A stretch of 64,000 nt of DNA from Rufibacter radiotolerans. GTDB lineage: Bacteria > Bacteroidota > Bacteroidia > Cytophagales > Hymenobacteraceae. The notes beneath the pieces were generated by a model, which worked only from the letters and a program-made list of their open reading frames with translations, did no database searches and had not been told where the DNA came from. Below, piece by piece: positions 53,338-62,821 of the stretch. Both the position numbers and the translations under genes were made by a program. The first letter of the stretch is position 1. Each line of letters begins with the position of its first letter. Where the stretch lies: the NCBI RefSeq assembly GCF_001078055.1, contig NZ_CP010777.1:1944408-2008407 (forward strand). Direction: 5' to 3'.

Positions 53338-53378
53338 GCATTTTTTGCCTATTTTCGTAAAAACAGCCCCAAAACAGG
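53338..53378. repeat. Hairpin-family copy (degenerate)
   Basis: GCATTTTTTGCCTATTTTC with AAAAACAGCCCCAAAACAGG. It is the second copy in the 310-bp gap before the AddA-like gene; the gap holds no gene. Confidence 0.5.
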
Positions 53379-53457
53379 GGGGATCATATAGGAGAAGACA
53401 AACAGTTTCTGGTTAATTTATTACTATTTCTTAATTACCAATTCTTAATTCGCAAAA

Positions 53458-56400
53458 GTGCCTGCTACCTTTAAAATATATTCCTCTTCTGCCGGCTCCG
53501 GTAAAACGTACCAACTTACCAAAGAGTACCTTAAACTGGCCCTGCAGAGCGAAGATCCTTCCTACTACAAGAATATCCTGGCCATTACCTTCACCAATGA
53601 CGCGGCCCAGGAAATGAAGACCCGTATTTTGGGGGCCCTGCGGAGTTTCAATGATTCTACCCAATCTGAGAAGGAAAAAGCCAAGAGCGACGATCTTTTG
53701 GTTAACATATTAAAGGAGATACAGGAAGAATACGATCAACCTAACTTAACAGAAGCCACTTTGCGCGGACGGGCGGCGCGGGTGTTTGACCACGTGCTCT
53801 TCCATTACTCAGAATTTGCCGTCAGTACCATTGACTCCTTCGTGAACAAGGTGGTGAGCGCCTTTACCACGGAGCTAAAACTGCCCCATAACTTTGAGGT
53901 AGATATGGACGCGCAGACGCTATTGAGCACTGCCGTGAGCCTACTTTTAAACAAGGTGAACACCAAGGACGAGAACAAGCTGCTGGCCGAAACCCTGCAG
54001 CAATATGCCCTGGAGAAAGCTGAGGAAGGAAAGAGCTGGAACAACCTCCCCGAAGAACTCGCCGACTTCGCCCGCCACCTGTTGAACGAGCAAACCTATG
54101 AGCACTTGCTGGACATAGGCAAGCTAACCTTACAGGATTTCAAGAAAATACGGCAAGACCTCTACACCCAGAAAACAGACATTGAGAAGCAAATTCAAGC
54201 CCTGGCGCAGGAAGCCTCTGACCTGATCCATACGCATAACATACAGCCAGAGGAGATGTCTTATGGCAAAAACGGGATCTACTCCTATTTCAGGAAGTGG
54301 AACGTGATCTTTGACATTACCACCGCTAACAGCAATGCCACCAAAACGGTAAACGATGACAAGTGGCCCAGCGCCAAAGCCAGCACCGGCGCCAAAGTCA
54401 GCCTGGACCAAATCAAAGGCCGGCTCTCTGAATTATACCGCGGCATTGAGAACCTAAAAGAGCGCGAAAGCCAAAACCACATCATCATCTCGGCCATGCT
54501 GCCGCACCTCTACAAATTGAGTGTGCTTAGTGAGCTGGAGCGCTGCATTCAGGAAATAAAGCTGGACAAAAACCTGGTGCACATCTCCGAGTTCAACAAG
54601 CGCATCACGGAGATTGTCTTGCAGGAGCCAATTCCCTTTATCTATGAGCGGCTGGGCGAGCGGTACCAGCATATCTTGATTGATGAGTTCCAGGACACGT
54701 CGGTATTGCAGTGGAACAACCTGTTGCCCCTGGTGGAGAATGCCTTGAGCGGAGGCGGTTTTAACATGGTGGTGGGTGACGCCAAGCAGGCCATTTACGG
54801 CTGGCGGGGCGGCGAGATGGAGCAGATATTGCATCTGCACCGCAACCAGACTCAGTTCCTGTACCAGAATTCCCGGTTTGAGGAGAACGTGGCCCCGCGG
54901 TATGACACCCTGCGCTGGACCCTTACCCCAGATCACCTGAACACCAATTACCGCAGCGCCCCGGAAATCATCACCTTCAACAATGAGCTGTTCTGGTTTA
55001 TCAGCCAGGCCAACCCACAGTTTCCGCTGCTGCAGGCTATCTATGATGAACACTTCGCGCAGAAATCGCCGGCCGGCAAAACCACAGGTCAGGCGCACCT
55101 GCAGGTGCTGTTCACGCATGATGAGGACAGTCCCCGCCGCTATCACCTTGATTCCTGCGCCCGCACGGAAGAACTCTATGTTGGCTACGCCGAAGAGGAC
55201 CTCCTCTCCTACCAGGAAAGTACCCTGCAACTGGTGCTGCAGATGGTGCAACAGGCCCAGGCCGATGGCTACGCCCCCCGAGATATTGCCATTCTGAGCC
55301 GCACCAACCGCAACAGCAAACTGGTGGCCAACTTCCTGAAGCAGAAGAAATACGACATCATCTCCCAAGACTCTTTGTCCCTGCAGTTTGCCGAGGTCAT
55401 TAATCTAATCATTGCTTTCTTCCGGTTATTGAACCAACCGGCAAACGGCCTGGCAAGGTCGCAGGCCTTGTACTTGGTCTACAAAGTAGTGCACCAGGAA
55501 CTACCCGATAATGTGACTACCAACAAGATTGCCTGGCTGGCCACCCATCAAAGCATTGACCCATTTTTCCAGTTTCTTCAGGAGCAGGGCTTTGACATCG
55601 CCTACCGCGATGCGGGCAACTTGTCTATCTATGAACTCACCGAGAAACTAATCAGAGTCTTTGACCTGCTGGGCAAGAACAATGAGTGCGAATACCTGTT
55701 CCGGTTCCTGGACTTGGTGCTGGAGTACACGCTCAAAAACAGCAACAACCTCAATAACTTCCTGGAGTATTGGGACCTGCACAAAGAGCACCTGAGCATC
55801 AACACGCCCAAAGACCGTGACGCCATCACCATTACCAGCATCCACAAAGCCAAAGGCCTGGACTACCCCGTGGTCATTGTGCCGTTCTGTGACTGGAGCC
55901 TGGAGCCGCAGCAAGCTTCTTTGCTCTGGGGCACGCTCCCGTCCAGCGTAGCCGGCGATAGCAAACTGCGCACCGCAGTGGTGACCCTTAATAAGAAACT
56001 GGAGCAAACCGCCCTGCAAGACCAATACACCCTGAAGCTGGAGAAGACCTTTATTGAAAACCTAAACATGCTCTACGTAGCCCTCACCCGCCCCGTGGAC
56101 CGGCTTTACCTCATTGCCAAGGCGCAGGATTTCAAGAGCGGAAAATCTCAGAAAAACGTGAGCTATTGGCTACACAAGTTCCTGGAAAGCAAAGAGCTCT
56201 GGCAGGAAGGCAACTACTGTTACCAGCTATCCAAAGGCGCCCAGCAGGCCATCCACCACAACCCCATCTCTGAGGAAGTGTACGTGTTGGACAAGTTCAC
56301 CTCTTCTGACTGGGCCAAGAACCTGAAACTGAAACAGCACGCCAACAATGTCTTCGACTTTGAGACCCAGCAGGAACACCGTCGCTGGAACCGTAAACTC

Positions 56401-56823
56401 CACTACGCATTGGCCCGCATCTCCTACGCCGATGAGGCGCCTAAAGCCCTTCGGCAATTGGTGCACCAGGGCATCATATCGCAGCGCGAGATGACTACCC
56501 TCACCCAGATGGTGACCCACGTACTGGAACACCCGCAAATGCAACGCTTTTTCAGCCGCACCATGACCGTGGAGAACGAACGCGAAGTGCTGGACGTGCG
56601 CACCAACCGCTACAAACCAGACCGCATCGTGTTCGGGGAGACCGGTGACGTGACGCTTATAGACTATAAACTTCCCCCCGCCAAGCCGGAATATTCTGAG
56701 AACCTGAATTCTTATGCGGCCCTGTTTAGGGAATTGGTGTTCAGTAAGATCACTTGTGTGGTGTATTATTTTGAAGAGGAGCGCGTGGAAGAATGGGAGT
56801 ATGTGGGGGAAGAGGTGGAGTAG
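53458..56823 (+). CDS. AddA/RecB-like helicase-nuclease
   Basis: UvrD-type helicase with a fused nuclease, 1121 residues, likely the helicase subunit of an AddAB-type double-strand-break resection complex. Walker A SSAGSGKTYQLTKEY is near residues 9-20. Helicase motifs follow: DEFQDTSVLQWNNLL, GDAKQAIYGWRGGE, ITSIHKAKGLDYPVVIVP and NMLYVALTRPVDRLYL. The C-terminal PD-(D/E)XK nuclease shows RYKPDRIVFGE and VTLIDYKLP. The start is GTG 53458. Its probable partner, the AddB-like gene at 59532, is 2.7 kb away across mqo and a phosphatase. It is not a typical recBCD arrangement. Confidence 0.93.
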   Translation: MPATFKIYSSSAGSGKTYQLTKEYLKLALQSEDPSYYKNILAITFTNDAAQEMKTRILGALRSFNDSTQSEKEKAKSDDLLVNILKEIQEEYDQPNLTEATLRGRAARVFDHVLFHYSEFAVSTIDSFVNKVVSAFTTELKLPHNFEVDMDAQTLLSTAVSLLLNKVNTKDENKLLAETLQQYALEKAEEGKSWNNLPEELADFARHLLNEQTYEHLLDIGKLTLQDFKKIRQDLYTQKTDIEKQIQALAQEASDLIHTHNIQPEEMSYGKNGIYSYFRKWNVIFDITTANSNATKTVNDDKWPSAKASTGAKVSLDQIKGRLSELYRGIENLKERESQNHIIISAMLPHLYKLSVLSELERCIQEIKLDKNLVHISEFNKRITEIVLQEPIPFIYERLGERYQHILIDEFQDTSVLQWNNLLPLVENALSGGGFNMVVGDAKQAIYGWRGGEMEQILHLHRNQTQFLYQNSRFEENVAPRYDTLRWTLTPDHLNTNYRSAPEIITFNNELFWFISQANPQFPLLQAIYDEHFAQKSPAGKTTGQAHLQVLFTHDEDSPRRYHLDSCARTEELYVGYAEEDLLSYQESTLQLVLQMVQQAQADGYAPRDIAILSRTNRNSKLVANFLKQKKYDIISQDSLSLQFAEVINLIIAFFRLLNQPANGLARSQALYLVYKVVHQELPDNVTTNKIAWLATHQSIDPFFQFLQEQGFDIAYRDAGNLSIYELTEKLIRVFDLLGKNNECEYLFRFLDLVLEYTLKNSNNLNNFLEYWDLHKEHLSINTPKDRDAITITSIHKAKGLDYPVVIVPFCDWSLEPQQASLLWGTLPSSVAGDSKLRTAVVTLNKKLEQTALQDQYTLKLEKTFIENLNMLYVALTRPVDRLYLIAKAQDFKSGKSQKNVSYWLHKFLESKELWQEGNYCYQLSKGAQQAIHHNPISEEVYVLDKFTSSDWAKNLKLKQHANNVFDFETQQEHRRWNRKLHYALARISYADEAPKALRQLVHQGIISQREMTTLTQMVTHVLEHPQMQRFFSRTMTVENEREVLDVRTNRYKPDRIVFGETGDVTLIDYKLPPAKPEYSENLNSYAALFRELVFSKITCVVYYFEEERVEEWEYVGEEVE

Positions 56824-56890
56824 GAAGCCCTTCAACTTTCTCCATAGCGCAAGCATATTAATACCTTCTTCAAATGCCCCTTATCTCTTT

Positions 56891-56979
56891 TGTCATCCTG
56901 AAAGGAACTCGTGGGCGAAAAGTAACAGCGTGTCAACTATGCCATTACCGTTCGCTAACAAGCTCCTTCCAGGATGACA
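56891..56979. repeat. Inverted-repeat element (TGTCATCCTG...CAGGATGACA)
   Basis: Arms TGTCATCCTGAAAGGA and TCCTTCCAGGATGACA enclose about 55 bp, with inner GTGGGCGAA and TTCGCTAAC also partly paired. It has the form of a miniature inverted-repeat element. It lies between the AddA-like gene and mqo. Confidence 0.7.
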
Positions 56980-57082
56980 GCGAGAGGGAGGGCAGAACTA
57001 AGACACTTTCATCACCTTTCTCCCCTCCCACAACACTTTCTTCCTCTTTCCTCGTACTCTATCTACCAACAAGAAAGAGACC

Positions 57083-58594
57083 ATGGATAAAATAGTCACC
57101 ACCCCCGATGTTGTTTTAATTGGGGCCGGCATCATGAGCGCCACCCTGGGCGTGATGCTGAAGCAGTTGCAGCCAGATTTAACCATTGAGATATATGAAC
57201 GTCTGGGAGAGGTTGCCTCAGAAAGCACCGATGCCTGGAACAACGCCGGCACGGGACATTCCGCTTTCTGCGAGCTGAACTATACCCCAGAGAAACCAGA
57301 CGGTTCCATAGACATCTCCAAAGCCAACGTTATTGCCGAATGGTTTGAGCAGTCGCGTCAGTTCTGGGCTTTTCTAGTGGAACAGGGCATCATTGACGAT
57401 CCCAAAGTATTCATTAGAAGCGTGCCGCACATGAGCTTTGTCTGGGGAGATAAGAACGTGGAGTTCCTGCGCAAGCGATTTGAAGCTATGACCACTTCTC
57501 CGCTTTTCCAGGGCATGCAATATTCAGAGGAATATGAGCAGCTCACCCGCTGGATGCCACTGATCATGCAAGGCCGTGACACTTCCCAGCCATTGGCCGC
57601 TACCCGCATGGAAGCCGGTACTGATGTCAACTTTGGCTGCCTGACCCGGCACATGTTCAAATACCTGAAGGAAATGGGCGGCGTGGATTTGTTCCTGAAC
57701 CATGAGGTGCGCTCCTTCCGGAGGAAAGAAGACGGATTGTGGCGCGTACGCGTGAAAGACCTGAACACCAAGCAGAAGCGTAGGGCCCGCACCAAATTTG
57801 TGTTCATTGGCGCCGGTGGCGGATCTTTGCCCCTCTTATTGGAATCCGGGATTCCGGAAGGCGAAGGCTTTGGAGGTTTCCCGGTGAGTGGCCAGTGGCT
57901 GAAGTGTACCAACCCATACGTAATCGCCAAGCACCAGGCCAAAGTGTACGGGAAAGCAGCCGTGGGGTCTCCTCCTATGTCGGTGCCTCACCTGGATACC
58001 CGGGTGATCAATGGCAAGAAAGCCTTGCTTTTCGGGCCATATGCCGGGTTTACCACCAAGTTCTTGAAGAAGGGTTCCTTCTTTGATTTGCCGCTGTCTA
58101 TAAAAGTCAACAACCTCAGGCCAATGCTGGCCGCGGGCTATACTAACATCCCTTTGACCAAGTATCTGATCAGTCAGGTGCTGCAGTCAGAAGAAGACCG
58201 TATTGCGGCACTTAGGGAGTACGTGCCTACCGCGAGGCCCGAAGACTGGGAACTGGAGATTGCTGGTCAGCGGGTGCAAGTCATTAAGAAAGACGAAGAA
58301 AAAGGCGGCGTCCTGGAATTCGGGACGGAAGTGGTGAGCGCGGCAGATGGTTCCTTGGCAGCTCTTTTGGGTGCCTCGCCTGGCGCATCAACGGCGGTGT
58401 CCATAATGGTGGACCTTATCTTCAAATGTTTCCCGCAAAAGGCAAACTCTCCCGAATGGCAATCTAAAATCAAGGAGATGATTCCCACGTTTGGGCATTC
58501 GCTCAAAGACGAACCGCAGCTAACCGAAGAAATGCGCGCCTACACCAGCCGTGTATTGGAGTTGGAAGAAGCACACGTTCCGCACCGCGGATAG
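57083..58594 (+). CDS. mqo: Malate:quinone oxidoreductase
   Basis: Membrane-associated FAD enzyme of 503 residues that oxidises malate to oxaloacetate and gives the electrons to quinone, an alternative or complement to NAD-dependent malate dehydrogenase. The start VLIGAGIMSATLGVMLKQL binds FAD; NNAGTGHSAFCELNY and the ending GASPGASTAVSIMVDL are family signatures. Length and order match bacterial Mqo. An AAGAAAGAGA ribosome site precedes ATG 57083. It is monocistronic, with a hairpin-family palindrome and poly-T serving as its terminator. Confidence 0.96.
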   Translation: MDKIVTTPDVVLIGAGIMSATLGVMLKQLQPDLTIEIYERLGEVASESTDAWNNAGTGHSAFCELNYTPEKPDGSIDISKANVIAEWFEQSRQFWAFLVEQGIIDDPKVFIRSVPHMSFVWGDKNVEFLRKRFEAMTTSPLFQGMQYSEEYEQLTRWMPLIMQGRDTSQPLAATRMEAGTDVNFGCLTRHMFKYLKEMGGVDLFLNHEVRSFRRKEDGLWRVRVKDLNTKQKRRARTKFVFIGAGGGSLPLLLESGIPEGEGFGGFPVSGQWLKCTNPYVIAKHQAKVYGKAAVGSPPMSVPHLDTRVINGKKALLFGPYAGFTTKFLKKGSFFDLPLSIKVNNLRPMLAAGYTNIPLTKYLISQVLQSEEDRIAALREYVPTARPEDWELEIAGQRVQVIKKDEEKGGVLEFGTEVVSAADGSLAALLGASPGASTAVSIMVDLIFKCFPQKANSPEWQSKIKEMIPTFGHSLKDEPQLTEEMRAYTSRVLELEEAHVPHRG

Positions 58595-58612
58595 TTTTTT
58601 CCCTATTCACCC

Positions 58613-58662
58613 AACCGCCGTTTTGGGCCTGTTTTTAAGAAAACAGGCCCAAAACGGCGGTT
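58613..58662 (+). repeat. Hairpin-family copy acting as the mqo terminator
   Basis: Basal AACCGCCG pairs with CGGCGGTT, continuing into TTTTGGGCCTGTTTT and AAAACAGGCCCAAAA around a short loop. It is followed by TCTTTTTTAC on the plus strand, 19 bp past the mqo stop. Confidence 0.92.
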
Positions 58663-58668
58663 TCTTTT

Positions 58669-59334
58669 TTACTCCTTATTAGGCACCACAATCAACTCCA
58701 CAGTATCCAGGTCTAAGGCGGCCAGATGCCCAAACCGGCCGGCATACACGCAACCCGCGTCAATATTAATCACGTCAATGTCTGGGGTGGTCACGGTGGT
58801 GGCCATCTGGTCTAAGGATATGGGCGTATGCCCATGAATGATTTTCCGGTTCCCTAGAATGGTTTTGTCTACCTCAAACTTACGGGTCCAGAGCATGGCC
58901 TCCGTGTCGGCAAAAGGGTCGGGCGCGCTGAAGTTGAACCCGGCATGCACCAGCAGGTAATCGTCTAGTTTAATGTATAGCTTCAGGTTCTCCAACTGCT
59001 GAAAGTAAAGTTCAGGAATCTGCTGCGGAGTGGCCACCTCAAAACTCTCCATGGCTTCGGCGCCGCCGTTCAAAAGCCATGTGGTCAGGTACGTAGAATC
59101 AGTTCTGGACTGCATTAGCATTTCCTCATGGTTCCCGCGCAGGGCCTCTACCCTATGCCCTTCCTTCTGTAGCTCAACTATGTAATCCAACACGCCTTTA
59201 GAATCGGGCCCGCGGTCAATGTAATCGCCCAACAGGTACAGCGTATCGGTGGTCTTGAGTTGTAGCTCCTTCTCCACTAAATACCGGAAGGTCTTTTGGC
59301 AACCATGAATATCTGACACTGCGTAACGACTCAT
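58669..59334 (-). CDS. Serine/threonine-type metallophosphatase
   Basis: Calcineurin-like phosphoesterase of 221 residues, similar to lambda-type PrpA/PphA phosphatases. The metal-binding motifs are intact: VSDIHGC (Asp, His), LGDYIDRGPDSKG, RGNHEEML and a late HGHTPI. Targets could be phosphoproteins or dinucleotides such as Ap4A; the sequence does not decide. There is no signal peptide, so it is cytosolic. It is convergent with mqo, only 74 bp away, with the hairpin terminator between, and begins at ATG 59334. Confidence 0.92.
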   Translation of the reverse strand: MSRYAVSDIHGCQKTFRYLVEKELQLKTTDTLYLLGDYIDRGPDSKGVLDYIVELQKEGHRVEALRGNHEEMLMQSRTDSTYLTTWLLNGGAEAMESFEVATPQQIPELYFQQLENLKLYIKLDDYLLVHAGFNFSAPDPFADTEAMLWTRKFEVDKTILGNRKIIHGHTPISLDQMATTVTTPDIDVINIDAGCVYAGRFGHLAALDLDTVELIVVPNKE

Positions 59335-59406
59335 TGGTAAAGGTTTAGGTTAAGGGCTAAAATGTACGTACGGGATTACCGGGTTTGGGTCTTCCAAAGG
59401 CAGGAA

Positions 59407-59444
59407 TGTTTTTGGCCTGTTTTCAGAAAAACAGGCTCAAAACA
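59407..59444. repeat. Hairpin-family copy
   Basis: TGTTTTTGGCCTGTTTTC and GAAAAACAGGCTCAAAACA. It lies between divergent genes, upstream of both the phosphatase and the AddB-like gene. Confidence 0.8.
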
Positions 59445-59531
59445 AATTTTATAGCTTGGTAACAAGTATTACGTCTTCCCCCCAGAATGCCGTAACTTGC
59501 TTTTTATTACGTGCTACCAGATACGCTCCCC

Positions 59532-62447
59532 ATGCAATCTTTCCTGCGGCAAGCCGCTGACCATATTTACCAGGCCTACACAGACCAGCTCAGTGACCTG
59601 TGCATTGTATTGCCTACCCGGCGGGCTACGCTTTATTTTAAGAATGCCTTGGCGGAGGCCGCGCCTACCGGCATCTGGTCGCCGCAGATTTACTCCATGG
59701 AGGAGTTTGTCTGCAACATGGCCAATGTAGAAGTATTGGAGCCTCTGCACCTGCAGCTGGATTTGTATGACATCATGCTGCGCTTTGACCCCAAGCTGGA
59801 CTTTGACCAATTTGTGGGTTGGTCCTCTACCCTGCTGGAAGATTTCTCACGCATGGACATGGAGCTGGTAGACCCCGCCGCGGTGTTTGACTACGTGAGC
59901 GAAGCCAAGGCCCTGGAACGCTGGGACCCGGGTAAACCAGGTAGCAGCACGCCCACAGAAAACGTGAAGCAATATTTCCAGCTCTGGACCAACCTGGAAC
60001 GCACCTACCATGCCCTGCGCCAGAAACTGCAGAAAGACAAGCAGGCCTACACTGGCATGGCCTTCCGGATGGTGGCCGACCGGATCAAGGACATTGCCAA
60101 AAGCGAGAAAGGCTGTTTTAGGTACGTGTTCATTGGCTTGAATGCCCTTTCCCGCGCCGAGCAGCACATCATTCAGACCTTATTGTCTGCCGGCAAAGCC
60201 GAGGTTTTCTTCGACTCAGATGACTTTTACATGAATCTGGAGTCAGATAAACGGGCGGGGCATTTCCTGAAGCGTTACAAAGCCAAATGGCCCCTGCCCG
60301 AGTGGAACTGGCAACAGAACCTGCTCCTTACCGATACCAAGGAAATTAACGCCATTGGGGTGGCCAATGCCAGCATGCAAGGCAAGATTGCTGGGCAGTT
60401 GCTCCGCGAGATCCGGGAAAAAGACCCCGCCGCCGAGATTGCCATCGTGCTACCGGATGAGACCTTGCTCTTGCCGGTGCTTCACTCCATCTCAGACGAG
60501 GTCTCTGATTACAACGTGACCATGGGCCTGTCATTCAAGGGTACGCCCCTGTTCAACCTCATTGATCTGCTTTTTGAGGTGCATCTTACGGGCGTGGTAC
60601 AACCCACTGACTCCGGCTTCCGGATTAACCGCTACCACCACCTGGCGGTCACCAAGCTGCTGCAGCACCCATTCTTGCGCCGCTATGAGCAATACCTCAA
60701 CAGCGTGGCTGAGCGCGAGACCGACCTTGATCTGTTCCAACACGTGCTGGACGAGATGGTACAACGGAACAGCGTGCTCCTCACCGCCGAAGAAATTATT
60801 AAGCTGGGTCGCGAGCACCCCATGTTCATTACCCTTTTTAGAACCTGGAACGACTGCACCGACCTGATTGACACGCTCTACCAACTGGTGGACGCCCTGG
60901 GCCGCATTTACCGGGTGGAAACTGAGAACCCCATTGAAACCGAGTACCTCTACATTCTTTACACCATTGTCAAGCGCCTGGACACGCTCTTTGATTGCCG
61001 CGAGCATAAGATCTCGGTGCGCAGTTTCAAGAAATTCCTGTATGAGCAGATAGGCAACACCAAGCTCCCTTTCAGCGGGGAACCCATCTCGCCTACCCAA
61101 GTCATGGGGATGCTGGAGACCCGCGCCCTGGACTTTGAGAACCTCATTATCCTGAGCGTAAACGAGAATGTGCTCCCCCAGCCTAAGAAGCAGAACTCGC
61201 TTTTTCCGTATGACGTGTTGCGCACCTTCGGGCTGCCTACTTATGCTGAACAAGAGAGCATTACCTCTTACTACTTCTACCGGTTGTTGCAGCGGGCCAA
61301 GCGCGTGAACCTGCTGTACGTGCTGCCTTCAGATACCTATGGTTCTGGGGAGAAATCAAGATTCATCCTGCAGTTGCAGCATGATCTGGCGCCCCGCAAC
61401 CCCAACATCACTTTCCGGGAATTAACGGCGGTAGTAGAGCATTTGGACACCAAAGAATACGAGCCGGACATCATCATTCAGAAAGATGAAGAGGTGCTCA
61501 GCAAGATGAAAAACGAGCTGCGGCGCGGCCTCTACCCTTCCCATCTGAACCAGTTTGTCAACTGCTCCTTGCAGTATTATTTCAGCCGGATTGCCAAGCT
61601 ACAGGAAGTGGAGGAGATTGATGAACTGGTGGGCGCTGATACCTTCGGGACGATTGTGCACCAGGTGCTGGAAGACTATTTCAGGCCGTTTGCCGAAGAG
61701 GCCCGCCCTATTGAGAAAGCCGATGTAGACGGGATGCTGGCCGGATTACCGGACAAAGTGCAGCAGGAATTCAAGCGCGGTACCCTGGGGAACCTGCCGG
61801 AGCAGGGCATGAACCTGATTCTCTACAAGGTGGCCGTGCAACTGCTCACCCGCTACCTGCAAGGGCTCCAAACTTCGGAAGAACTGCCGCTCTACATTCT
61901 TTCCCTGGAAGACACCCTGCAGACCGAATTGGAAGTAACCTTGCCTTCCGGCGAAAAGGTGCCCGTGCAGATCTCAGGCAAAGCCGACCGCATTGACCTG
62001 AGTGGCCGCACCCTGCGCGTGATTGACTACAAAACCGGCAAAGTGCTGGCCCCTAGCCTAAAAGTAAAACCCGAAGACCTGGAAGCCACCCTGCTGCACG
62101 ACCGACACCTGGACAAAGTGCGGCAGCTTTGGCTGTACCGCTATATTCTAGCCAAAGAGATCCAGAAAGGCAGCCTTCTGGAAAGCAAAGTCCTGAACTT
62201 ACCCAAAGCGCAGTATGAATACGAAGCCGGCATTATCTCCTTTAGGAACCTGGGCGCTGGGGTGCTCACCTCTGAGCTTCCGTTTGTAGATGCCGCCGGA
62301 GAACCCGCGGACTTCATGCAAACTACGGAGCGTCTTCTTAAAGACTTGGTGGTCCGAATGCTGGACCCCGCAGAACCTATAAGAAAAACCAACGACCTGG
62401 AAACCTGCCAATACTGCGCCTACAAAAGTATCTGCGCCAGAGGTTAG
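59532..62447 (+). CDS. AddB-like PD-(D/E)XK nuclease
   Basis: Protein of 971 residues, probably the nuclease partner of the AddA-like helicase. The N-terminal two thirds are a degenerate, probably inactive helicase fold (CIVLPTRRATLYFKNALAEA, VMGMLETRALDFENLIILS). The C-terminal nuclease has ISGKADRIDLSG and LRVIDYKTGKV. Four cysteines sit where AddB binds an iron-sulfur cluster: one in NCSLQYYF and three in CQYCAYKSIC at the very end. I chose ATG 59532 over the GTG at 59511. It is monocistronic; the AddA-like gene lies 2.7 kb upstream rather than adjacent. Confidence 0.9.
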   Translation: MQSFLRQAADHIYQAYTDQLSDLCIVLPTRRATLYFKNALAEAAPTGIWSPQIYSMEEFVCNMANVEVLEPLHLQLDLYDIMLRFDPKLDFDQFVGWSSTLLEDFSRMDMELVDPAAVFDYVSEAKALERWDPGKPGSSTPTENVKQYFQLWTNLERTYHALRQKLQKDKQAYTGMAFRMVADRIKDIAKSEKGCFRYVFIGLNALSRAEQHIIQTLLSAGKAEVFFDSDDFYMNLESDKRAGHFLKRYKAKWPLPEWNWQQNLLLTDTKEINAIGVANASMQGKIAGQLLREIREKDPAAEIAIVLPDETLLLPVLHSISDEVSDYNVTMGLSFKGTPLFNLIDLLFEVHLTGVVQPTDSGFRINRYHHLAVTKLLQHPFLRRYEQYLNSVAERETDLDLFQHVLDEMVQRNSVLLTAEEIIKLGREHPMFITLFRTWNDCTDLIDTLYQLVDALGRIYRVETENPIETEYLYILYTIVKRLDTLFDCREHKISVRSFKKFLYEQIGNTKLPFSGEPISPTQVMGMLETRALDFENLIILSVNENVLPQPKKQNSLFPYDVLRTFGLPTYAEQESITSYYFYRLLQRAKRVNLLYVLPSDTYGSGEKSRFILQLQHDLAPRNPNITFRELTAVVEHLDTKEYEPDIIIQKDEEVLSKMKNELRRGLYPSHLNQFVNCSLQYYFSRIAKLQEVEEIDELVGADTFGTIVHQVLEDYFRPFAEEARPIEKADVDGMLAGLPDKVQQEFKRGTLGNLPEQGMNLILYKVAVQLLTRYLQGLQTSEELPLYILSLEDTLQTELEVTLPSGEKVPVQISGKADRIDLSGRTLRVIDYKTGKVLAPSLKVKPEDLEATLLHDRHLDKVRQLWLYRYILAKEIQKGSLLESKVLNLPKAQYEYEAGIISFRNLGAGVLTSELPFVDAAGEPADFMQTTERLLKDLVVRMLDPAEPIRKTNDLETCQYCAYKSICARG

Positions 62448-62558
62448 GTACTAGTTGTTGGTGATTAGTTATTAGTGATTAGGAGCTAGGGTTATAAGAG
62501 GCAATTAAAAATGGGTAAGGGAATCTGAAGTGAGTGCTTTTTGCAGAATGCTTACAAA

Positions 62559-62598
62559 CAGTTTTAAGCCTGTTTTCCGCAAAACAGCCCCTAAACGG
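62559..62598. repeat. Hairpin-family copy
   Basis: CAGTTTTAAGCCTGTTTTCC with AAAACAGCCCCTAAACGG, about 110 bp past the AddB-like stop. Confidence 0.7.
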
Positions 62599-62743
62599 AA
62601 AAGCCTAATTTTCTCTTCCTGGAGGGAGAGGGTTAGGGGGCTACGGTTATTAAGCCCAAGGACCAAATTGGCTATAAAATGCTACCTATTTGGCACCTTC
62701 CTCCAGGCAAATTAAAGAATCACACACCAAGCTCCCCAGCATA

Positions 62744-62785
62744 AAAAAAGCACTTCCTCTACCACTGGAGAAGATGTGCTTTTTT
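62744..62785 (-). terminator. Terminator of the DUF4920 gene
   Basis: AAAAAAGCAC and GTGCTTTTTT form the base of the stem, with inner CTTC/GAAG pairing. It lies 37 bp past the gene's stop and has U tracts on both strands. Confidence 0.75.
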
Positions 62786-62821
62786 GTTTTAACTTGCTGA
62801 GTTTTGTCAGCGAGCTTATAT

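Larger units (their letters stand above)
62448..62821. other. 374-bp gap with low-complexity and repeats
   Basis: Begins with a low-complexity stretch of repeated TTAGT/GATTAG units (62448-62490), then a hairpin-family copy (62559-62598) and a terminator (62744-62785). No gene is seen. Confidence 0.7.

Noticed and set aside
54454-55368. 304-residue minus ORF
   Set aside because: It is antisense to the AddA-like gene, whose helicase motifs are clear on the plus strand.
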